Source: Phoronis pallida
Taxonomy: Eukaryota > Phoronida > Phoronidae
NCBI GenBank assembly: GCA_028565715.1
Contig: JAOXYC010070006.1
Location: 1 to 14,445 of the forward strand
Direction: 5' to 3'
DNA length: 14,445 bases
The notes under the pieces are model-generated. The model did no database searches. It worked only from the letters and a program-made list of their open reading frames with translations, and was not told the DNA's origin. Positions within the stretch are counted from its first letter, which is position 1; each line of letters opens with the position of its first letter. Of this stretch, positions 9,201 to 14,445 are shown piece by piece. The translations under genes were made by a program, and so were the position numbers.

Positions 9201-11995
9201 CGTAAAGCTCGGTACTCTCATAGCATTCCTCGATCCTGTGTGCTAGCTTATTCTGAAGAACATTAGGTAAGCACTCGATATTGACCAAGCAGTACAAATC
9301 TCGCGCCTGATTTGAATAGCAGCAACGGGATATCAATAAATCTATCTGATCCCATTGAGTGCTTGATGTGCAGAACAGTATCTGGGGTGCTCGTGGAAAA
9401 CGCCCTGTTAATGTACCATACAGTTTTAGAATAGTTGGAACAGCCGACATCATTCCATCCTTTAGTTCTACAATAATCGGTCTACCAAATTCAACTTGAT
9501 CTTTTAAACAATCGTCTTGATCACTCAATTGCAACTGAACCTCAGCAATCGGCAGCGACAGACAGTAATCGTGAATTTGTTTACCGACAAAGATCAGTTT
9601 CGTTCTTGCATCTGCCTTTCTTCGGTCACAACCTGTGGTTATAACATCAGTGTTATACTCAACATCTGGGTTAATGAACTTCAGGATAGGAATGGCAAGC
9701 TCAGCGGCTTCTCCTCGGTCGAAGAAGTCGAACAATGAGCACAGTTGATCTGAGTAAATATAGTTTAGAAGTTGATAATCTCGTCGTGCTTGATTTAGAT
9801 TGGATTCCCATGTTTCCAGCTCGTCACTCAGTTTATCTAAGATGTTTGATAGATCAGTCTTTTTTTTGTCCCGCAAGCAGTATTCTCTAAAGTCAAAATG
9901 CCCAGATCGGTGAAGCTCAGTGATTTTCTGCTTTATAGTCAGCAGATCATCATACAGTTTAGTGAACGCTATTAAGGCATTTTTTACCACCCTATCGGTT
10001 TCGTCATTTTCTAAGCGACCTCTTTCACTGCTAATTAGAAGAAGAGATCTGTTCTTGTAATCAGAAAGCTCTTGCAAAGAATAAACTTTGCGTCCGTCAT
10101 TTGCAGGAAAGGAAACTTCAACGTGGCATTGGCCAGCCTTGATGACGAAATCAAAACTTCCGTTTTTGATAATACCTTGAACTATCTCTTTTGTCATTTC
10201 ACCTCTTTTGGCAACACTTGCATGAAGTTGCTTGATTTCATGCAAAGTTTCTTTGCAGTTATGAATCATTGCAGCAATATTTACTGGCGATTTATTACAG
10301 GAAGTAACAAATAATTCAATGAAACGAGAACCAGATATGTTTGTTTCTTGATTGGCACAAATAAGTGGATGAAAAAAACGCCTGACGTCAATCAATTGGG
10401 GGATTTGTGCAGCCATATCAAGTAATTCTGCATGTTCTTCAACAGCGTCCATGAGGTAGCGGAAATCTTCATCTCTGTTTTGTTCAAGGAATTCTACGAG
10501 ATTGGTCGATTCAACGCATTCAGCCAAAACCTGCTTCATTCTGTCGTTTTTAACGTTTTTCAGGATATTGACGTATTTACTTAGCTGGTGAAGTGTTATT
10601 TTGTTCTCAGGAACAAAACCAAGGAACAATTCGGAGGCCAGACGGAAATCGTCGGTTTCCGAAATATCCAAGTGATGGAGTTCAAAAACCTTTTTCATGA
10701 TCTTAGATAGGTTTTCAAATTCGTTTCTATACCTTCGATAGGCATAAAAGTTGGTCAGTACAGTTTTTGACTCTTTGTGAAACTTGAGTTGACAATGGTC
10801 TTGAAGAACGTTAATTTCTGCTTTAATGTCTTCACATTCGGAAAACAAATGCATACCTTGGGAAAGGCTTAAGTTGCACTCTGCAGACAAGTTTTTGACA
10901 ACAGTCATGAAATCACCATAAACCGTTGTTGACAGCTGCGCTAAAGCGTCGCGTACAGAAAGAGGTTCCTGGCTTGACAAGTCAGCAGTACTATCTGGTC
11001 CTTCATTGGTCAGCGTGTTAACAAAACACGGCTCTAAGCGTGACGAGTCAGCAGAGGTATCTGGCCCTTCATCTCGTCTTTCATTGGCCAGCGTGTTGGC
11101 ATCATACGGCTCCGATTTTGACCAGTCACCGGTGTTATCTTGTCCTTCATTGGTCAGCGTGTTTGCATCACACGGGTCTGAGATAAATGAAGCAGCAGTG
11201 TTAAATGGTCTTTCAGTGGTCAGCGTATCGGCATCACACGGTTCTGAGTTTGACGGGTCAGTAGTGCTATCTTGATTTTCACTGGTGAGTGTGTTGACGT
11301 CACACGGCTCTGAGTTCGATGAGTCAAATCTGCTGTCTTGTCCTTCATTTAACATGCTCTTTTTTAATGAATCACGACACAGATTCAGAAAAATTTTACT
11401 TTTTTCTGCCGTCTTCAAACGCACAAGTTGCTGTTGTATTTCTATAAATTGTTTTAAAAAGCAGCGTTCTTCCAAGATTTTGGCAACCGTATACTCACTT
11501 TTGCAATTTTCAGAAACCATGCGTTGAATTGATTCCAATCGGTTGGAAAACGCCTCCAAGTCTTGAGAATGGCAATGAGATAAACATGTCACGTTTATAT
11601 CATGCAGCAGTGTAACTATGCTTCGAATTTCTTCTATCTTCCTGTGGTCATTCCTCAAACGCTGGCCTATATCTGAATTCTTGCCCACATAATTCAAAAT
11701 CTTTATGCTTTTTTCTGTTTTAAAGATTTCAAAAAGCTGAGAAAAATCACCAACGGTCATGGCTTGGTCATGTAAGGTTTCTTGAATCGTAATTAAGACA
11801 TCTTTAACATGTTTGACGTGTGGGTGTTTTTTCAGCGTACCTGACAAGTACCCATTCGACGATAAAACCAAATACCAAAACTTACTCTTCCCCAGTATTT
11901 CTCTCACTTGCTCATGGTAGCGTGGATCGGTGATGGATGTCGCTTCTGACACTTTCAGTTGGTCAACAACTGTTTCGAGCGGTATGAGAAGCAAT
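232..11995 (-). CDS. RNF213/mysterin-like giant AAA+ protein, main 11.76-kb exon (partial gene)
   Basis: One exon of 11,764 nt encodes 3,921 residues plus one split codon, with no stop or frameshift. Residues here count from 11994. Order: helical arm (1-215); 22-residue tandem repeats (about 217-344); more helical arm; P-loop SGLGKT (Lys about 992); degenerate P-loop-like GDNNSVKTT (about 1209); full AAA+ module with GETGCGKT (Lys 1371) and WFFMDE (Glu 1425); second full module with GKPGCSKS (Lys 1689) and VVVLLDE (Glu 1759); family signature LRDYYSLIK (about 1865); divergent AAA5/6-like region with VIFGSNF and FLNRFEKQFL; helical E3 region; RZ-type zinc finger (3225-3262); about 660 C-terminal residues. 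The motif wording and the spacing of the two main P-loops (318 residues) match RNF213. Vertebrate RNF213 is a cytosolic ATPase and ubiquitin ligase linked to lipid droplets and to coating of intracellular pathogens. Here the RING is absent and the RZ finger is shortened, so ligase activity is uncertain. The TTG upstream at 12009 is intronic, not a start. Confidence 0.95.
2209..2322 (-). other. RZ-type zinc finger, shortened
   Basis: The stretch YECVCLHK...SVCPICKTGVPSN...SHVAVGHN matches the RZ finger shared by RNF213 and ZNFX1: Y-x-C-x3-H, then C-x2-C, then a His/Gly-containing tail. Ligand candidates are Cys 2316-2314, His 2304-2302, Cys 2277-2275 and Cys 2268-2266, plus an extra Cys at 2310-2308. 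Only eight residues separate the His from the first Cys of C-x2-C, against about fifteen in human RNF213 as I recall it. The missing part includes the cysteine proposed as the transthiolation site. Zinc binding is likely kept; catalysis is doubtful. Confidence 0.78.
3565..3842 (-). other. Position of the RNF213 RING finger: RING absent
   Basis: The helix FVCLYLNRCISS (about 3585) resembles the segment that directly follows the RING in RNF213, and it lies about 420 residues before the RZ finger, as expected. In front of it, where the RING should be, is a short acidic linker (ELNGDDITNIAHFALDEEH and following residues). It contains no C-x2-C pairs and no C-x-H-x2-C core. CPIC in the RZ finger is the only C-x2-C motif I find in the whole exon. 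Confidence 0.75.
5780..6425 (-). other. LRDYYSLIK signature and divergent AAA5/6-like region
   Basis: HGLRDYYSLIKYLC (about 6418-6380) is a strongly conserved RNF213-family stretch. Beyond it VIFGSNF (about 6097) and a strand VILVLKDLDSIHGSLYDMLNQ correspond to the divergent, P-loop-less AAA modules of the family. FLNRFEKQFLNF (about 5815-5780) corresponds to the conserved LINRLEKHYLD-type helix. No Walker A is present, as usual for these modules. Confidence 0.82.
6560..6965 (-). other. AAA+ module with intact Walker A and B (RNF213 AAA4-like)
   Basis: Walker A GKPGCSKS is at 6948-6925. The downstream strand TISFQGSESSTSEGI is an RNF213-type signature. Walker B VVVLLDEIGLAE has its DE pair at 6723-6718. 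Sensor strand VVGISNWALD is followed by an arginine-bearing helix (MNRAIHLSRPEPD). All ATPase residues appear intact, so with the previous module this forms the likely active pair of the ring. Confidence 0.93.
7560..7920 (-). other. AAA+ module with intact Walker A and B (RNF213 AAA3-like)
   Basis: Walker A GETGCGKT is at 7902-7879. Walker B FWFFMDEIN has its DE pair at 7725-7720. A sensor-1 type strand, VFLAACNPYRIR, follows near 7600. The preceding helix (TPDNLLKMVLIFLRIKAGVPVLIM) also resembles RNF213. All residues needed for ATP binding and hydrolysis are present, so this module is predicted active. Confidence 0.93.
8362..8388 (-). other. Degenerate P-loop-like segment
   Basis: The peptide GDNNSVKTTLL follows a hydrophobic strand (VLAIMV), where a Walker A loop would sit, but it lacks the second conserved glycine (V before K). 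A short strand LLVIFQSQD downstream lacks the acidic Walker B pair. It may be a decayed nucleotide site or a chance resemblance in a structural module. Confidence 0.45.
9016..9048 (-). other. First P-loop (Walker A) of the AAA+ core
   Basis: The peptide SPVSGLGKTEL (Lys codon 9021-9019) gives an SxxxxGKT-type Walker A loop, with S in place of the usual first G. About 45 residues later LLHLDLGE looks like a degenerate Walker B strand, and the following helix (FIFELVVLG) is also seen in RNF213. This is probably one of the early AAA modules of the family, which may bind ATP without hydrolysing it. Confidence 0.7.
10963..11346 (-). repeat. 66-bp coding tandem repeat (22 residues, about 5.6 copies)
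   Basis: Inside the giant exon a 66-nt unit is repeated head to tail. Copies start at 11346, 11280, 11214, 11148 and 11082, and a partial copy starts at 11004. The unit reads roughly E-G-Q-D-S-T-x-D-x-S-x-S-E-P-C-D-A-N-T-L-T-N: acidic, Ser/Thr/Asn-rich and probably disordered. The fifth copy carries a four-residue insertion (78 nt). Every copy is a multiple of three, so the frame is kept. The repeat sits between helical segments of the N-terminal arm and is likely a flexible linker. Nothing comparable is known to me as a conserved RNF213 domain, so it is probably lineage-specific. Confidence 0.93.
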
Positions 11996-12023
11996 CTGAA
12001 ACGAACCAAAATGGAATGTAAGA
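11996..12023 (-). promoter_or_regulatory. Splice acceptor with candidate branch point
   Basis: On the minus strand a pyrimidine-rich run ends in GTTTCAG, followed by the exon beginning ATTGC. A CTTAC element with its A at 12019 fits the YTNAY branch-point pattern about 23 nt upstream. The acceptor phase (one base to finish a codon) matches the donor at 13220 (two bases left over). This agreement is independent support for both sites. Confidence 0.87.
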
Positions 12024-12092
12024 GCCAGCATTTTAAAACCTTATTCGAACTTTAATGTGTTTAAGTTCCTAGTGCTTATTTGAGAAATCTAG

Positions 12093-12100
12093 TAGGCCTA
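12093..12100. other. TAGGCCTA palindrome
   Basis: A perfect 8-bp palindrome lies in the intron, with a related gtaggctaa near 12641. Such motifs are common in noncoding DNA of several marine deuterostomes and fish. It is only a weak taxonomic hint and no function is claimed. Confidence 0.4.
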
Positions 12101-12408
12101 TTCAATTTCATCTCAGGAGATATTTTAAACGCTATTCAAAAAGTATGGCATATTATGTTTAGCTGCGTAGAATGTTCACAATTCAAAAATGTAAGTAAAA
12201 GAAGTTAATGTATCATTGGTCTTGTGTTGAAAACATAAAGGCAGTTTGATAAAATTCTTCTAAAAATTATGAAACTGTTCAGAGAGAGGTGAGTTTAAGT
12301 GATTACTGAAATCAAATACTGCTTATTGTGACATCTTAAAAATGTGTGTATGTCTTGATTTTTATGTTATCAATAAGTGGTGGATGTTTCACAACTGTAT
12401 GCTTAAGT

Positions 12409-12614
12409 CGGGAAAAGTCGAGCTTGTTCAAGGCAATGGGGTGTACATGTGCACAGGGTTTGCACGTGCGAAGCTCGCGCACATCTCGCACGGGCAAGAG
12501 AGCGCGAAGCGCGGGAAAGTCGGTCAAACTTGAAGTGGGTCAAGGTAACGGAGTGTGCATGTGCAAGGGGTGTACACGTGCGAAGCACGCGCACACTCTG
12601 CAGCGAAGCGCGGG
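12409..12614 (+). repeat. GC-rich two-copy intronic tandem repeat with GCGAAGC hairpin cores
   Basis: Two imperfect direct copies of about 103 bp (12409-12511 and 12512-12614) stand out as GC- and CpG-rich in an AT-rich intron. Both begin cgggaaa-gtcg, continue with tcaagg, a gtgtacatgtgca-type alternating stretch and a cgtgcgaag core, and end near gaagcgcggg. The second copy has a deletion of about 13 bp. Each copy has two GCGAAGC cores (12468-12474 and 12504-12510; 12580-12586 and 12603-12609) flanked by short complementary arms. It could be a fragment of a dispersed repeat or a local minisatellite. Confidence 0.85.
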
Positions 12615-13214
12615 TCACACATCTAGTAATTTCATAAATGTAGGCTAAGTCTAAACTAAGGAGCATTGAAACGGTGATACTATTGCAAAACGTGGCCGTC
12701 AATTTTGAAAGACATGACATTCACATATATTATTCGATCTTCATGAAACTTTCACCACAGGATGATAACATTATATACCAATACAAAAGAATAATTTTGG
12801 TTGTTCTGTATTTTAACCTACATTTTGGGACAGTTTTGATGCCAATTCAAACAAAACTGCAATTTTTGTTGTTTGACCCTCTCATATTCAAAATGCCAAA
12901 ATTCACTTATTTTTTATCAGAATGACTTCAAAACATCTTCCTTAGATTTGCAAATAGCGAACAATCATAAAAATTGTCAATTTTTGGTCACAGTAATAAA
13001 ACTATCGATGTATTGAAATCAATACGCCATACTTTTGGGGCAGTTTGTATACGTTTTGGTTGTACGTAAAACTAACACGCAAAGTTATTTAAGTTGAATT
13101 CAACATCGCGTTAACAAAGTATGTTCTTCTTGTGAGGTGTTAAAAAAAACGCTGATTGTGTTTTTAAAGTATCAAACCACAAAGTTTGGAAGGTTTCTCA
13201 TGACCAAAAAGGTA

Positions 13215-13220
13215 ACTCAC
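13215..13220 (-). promoter_or_regulatory. Splice donor GTGAGT (5' splice site)
   Basis: On the minus strand the sequence reads TCAAA|GTGAGT, close to the animal donor consensus. It interrupts the codon after two bases and lies just before the frame's stop codon (TGA at 13219-13217), as expected where a coding exon runs into an intron. Confidence 0.88.
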
Positions 13221-14445
13221 TTTGAAGATACGTCAAGTTCTTGTTTTTCCAGAATGTACTCTTCTATGACGTCAATGTGTGCAGGACATATGGTTCGTAG
13301 ATGCTTTTCAAACTGTTGTTGTATGGTTCCCTCCTTGTGTTCCATTTCTGTTGATTCTTCTAAAAGTGTCTTCACACCAAACGAGTCGACTTCTTCTTTA
13401 ACCATGAATTCAAGCGATTCTTTGAGATTGCCGTTTTTGCTAACAAAAAACAAGTATGTCTCATACATCTGCTCCAATTTGTCGGCGACTGAACACGACG
13501 AGTTTTTAATAAATTTCAGTTTATTTTGAAACCATTTTTTAAGGGAATTCAAAATAAAGCCTCGAGTTTCTTGGTGGTCAGTGATGGTTGAACGGGATAG
13601 CACCATGGACAAAGTCTCTTTGTCTGAGAATAGATTACTGTCTAAAAGTAACTCATTCAGAGCTTCACGTTCAGATTCCCAAGAAACCCAATCACTTTTA
13701 CTACAAGTATCGTTAACTTGCTTTCGTGTTGATTCTTTCAGAGACGCTTTGTCTATTGTTGACTCCAGATGTTTAACGGACTTCCAAACTCTTTGAAGCT
13801 CAGTGAACTTGCATTTCTGTTTTACTTCATTTCCAAAGACTTGTTCCACCTGCCTTTTGAACGATAATTGGAAATTTTGTAGCGAATCTTTTGCCCCTTC
13901 GTCCCAATGTGCGTCCGTCAATAATGCTCCAACGCGCCAAAGCAGAAAGAACGGTTGCAGTTTTAATACTATGCTGGATAATTGATGGCTTTTGCGACCC
14001 AATTGACCAAGAATGTATTTCCACTGGCTGACGAGTTTCTCGATATCTTCGTTTTCTGAAATGTTCTGGCGCTTTAGACAGTTTGTGAACTGCTCGTGTA
14101 TCTTGCATTCTTGGTTATTGAACTGAGAAGAAGTTAAACGCTTCTTGTTTTCAACGATCATTTTATTCATTTCGATCAATGCGGGTATCGATTCACAGCG
14201 ATTGTATATCTCTGTCAAAAGTGTCGATTCACTGTCAAGAAGTGCAACATGAAGCAAATGACCAACGGTCCCCTTGAGCACGTGCAGCGTTTCAGTTCTG
14301 CCAGGAAAAGACGCGAGCATGTCCATGGCTTCTATTTTCGACAAAAATGGGTAAATATAAAACAGACACTGTTCCCAAGAAACATCGGGCCCAAATGCCT
14401 TCTTTAATACGCAAGGTAGGATGCTTATGATGGACAACGCTGTAG
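13221..14445 (-). CDS. RNF213/mysterin-like protein, upstream coding exon (5' partial)
   Basis: This exon is open in one frame from the right edge to a splice donor, about 407 codons. There is no ATG that must be the start; the first possible initiator near the edge is a TTG, so the exon is internal and the N-terminus lies outside the window. The protein is rich in Leu, Lys and Glu and predicted mostly helical, with patches such as FYIYPFLSKIEAMDMLASF and FFLLWRVGALL. It has no signal peptide and no zinc or nucleotide motifs. This suits the helical N-terminal arm that precedes the AAA+ core in RNF213. The exon ends after two bases of a codon (AA), and the next exon supplies the third, so the frame continues into the giant exon. 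The assignment rests mainly on this in-phase join, because the arm region is poorly conserved. A CTACAG at the extreme right edge could be its own acceptor, placing the exon start at 14439. Confidence 0.82.
14438..14445 (-). promoter_or_regulatory. Possible splice acceptor at the right edge
   Basis: The minus strand begins CTACAG|CG at the window edge. CTACAG is an acceptable 3' splice site, so the upstream exon may start at 14439. The frame is equally open through it, and the pyrimidine tract that would decide the matter is outside the window. Confidence 0.3.

Larger units (their letters stand above)
11996..13220 (-). other. Intron between the two coding exons
   Basis: This 1,225-nt intron has a GTGAGT donor (13220-13215) and a TTTCAG acceptor ending at 11996. 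It is AT-rich with in-frame stops on both sides, and splicing it out keeps the reading frame. It contains a GC-rich two-copy repeat at 12409-12614 and a TAGGCCTA palindrome at 12093-12100. Elsewhere (11996-12400 and 12620-13215) I see only AT-rich noncoding sequence. Phrases like gggacagtttt (about 12828) and ggggcagtttg (about 13036) resemble each other weakly and could be decayed repeats. There is no convincing ORF, tRNA or small RNA. Confidence 0.9.

Noticed and set aside
8762-9205. 147-residue open frame on the plus strand
   Set aside because: It lies opposite the conserved first P-loop region of the giant exon, has no recognisable motif, and is a shadow of the coding strand.
11996-12012. 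TTG at 12009 as the start of a stand-alone protein
   Set aside because: It lies within the polypyrimidine tract of the acceptor, is not ATG, and the exon joins in phase to the upstream exon.
12409-12614. CRISPR-like array
   Set aside because: There are only two imperfect direct copies with no spacers, inside an animal intron.
12403-12720. 105-residue minus-strand and 100-residue plus-strand frames in the intron
   Set aside because: They arise from the GC-rich tandem repeat, which lacks stops in several frames. Their composition is repeat-like (Arg, Ala, Cys, Thr) and they have no family resemblance.
13137-13529. 130-residue open frame on the plus strand
   Set aside because: It runs from intron sequence into the antisense of the upstream coding exon, so it is explained by the minus-strand gene.
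232-14445. Pseudogene because the ligase residues are missing
   Set aside because: Nearly 13 kb of coding sequence has no stop or frameshift, good splice sites, and perfect Walker motifs. Loss of the RING and shortening of the RZ finger are clean in-frame changes, more like remodelling than decay.

Overview
The window is animal (eukaryotic) genomic DNA and holds part of one protein-coding gene, entirely on the minus strand. The gene encodes a giant RNF213/mysterin-like protein, from a family of dynein-like AAA+ ATPases fused to a ubiquitin-ligase module. Spliceosomal introns, a roughly 42% GC coding region in AT-rich introns, and palindromic TAGGCCTA-type motifs suggest a marine invertebrate. 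Many of these animals have expanded RNF213-like families, but the species assignment is low confidence.

Reading the gene 5' to 3' (right to left): an upstream coding exon (14445 to 13221) runs off the right edge. It is followed by a 1,225-nt intron (13220 to 11996) with a GT donor and a pyrimidine-rich AG acceptor. Next comes one uninterrupted 11,764-nt coding exon (11995 to 232), then a GTAAGT donor at 231-226 and the start of another intron that reaches the left edge. The two exons join in phase (AA + A makes a Lys codon), giving about 4,330 codons of continuous protein. The 5' end and the final exon(s) lie outside the window.

The protein has a helical N-terminal arm, and inside it a 22-residue tandem repeat region. 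The AAA+ core follows, with four P-loop or P-loop-like sites; the third and fourth have complete Walker A and B motifs. Next is the divergent AAA5/6-like region, and then the E3 region. The E3 region is the surprise. No RING finger is present where RNF213 carries one. The RZ-type zinc finger keeps a C-x3-H...C-x2-C zinc-ligand pattern but is about seven residues short, at the place where human RNF213 has its proposed active-site cysteine. The gene therefore looks like an intact, actively constrained RNF213 relative with a remodelled, possibly inactive, ligase module.

The upstream intron contains a GC-rich, two-copy tandem repeat with four copies of GCGAAGC, the core of an unusually stable DNA mini-hairpin. 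The left edge has a CAT/ATC microsatellite. No RNA genes, CRISPR arrays, complete transposons or second gene were found.
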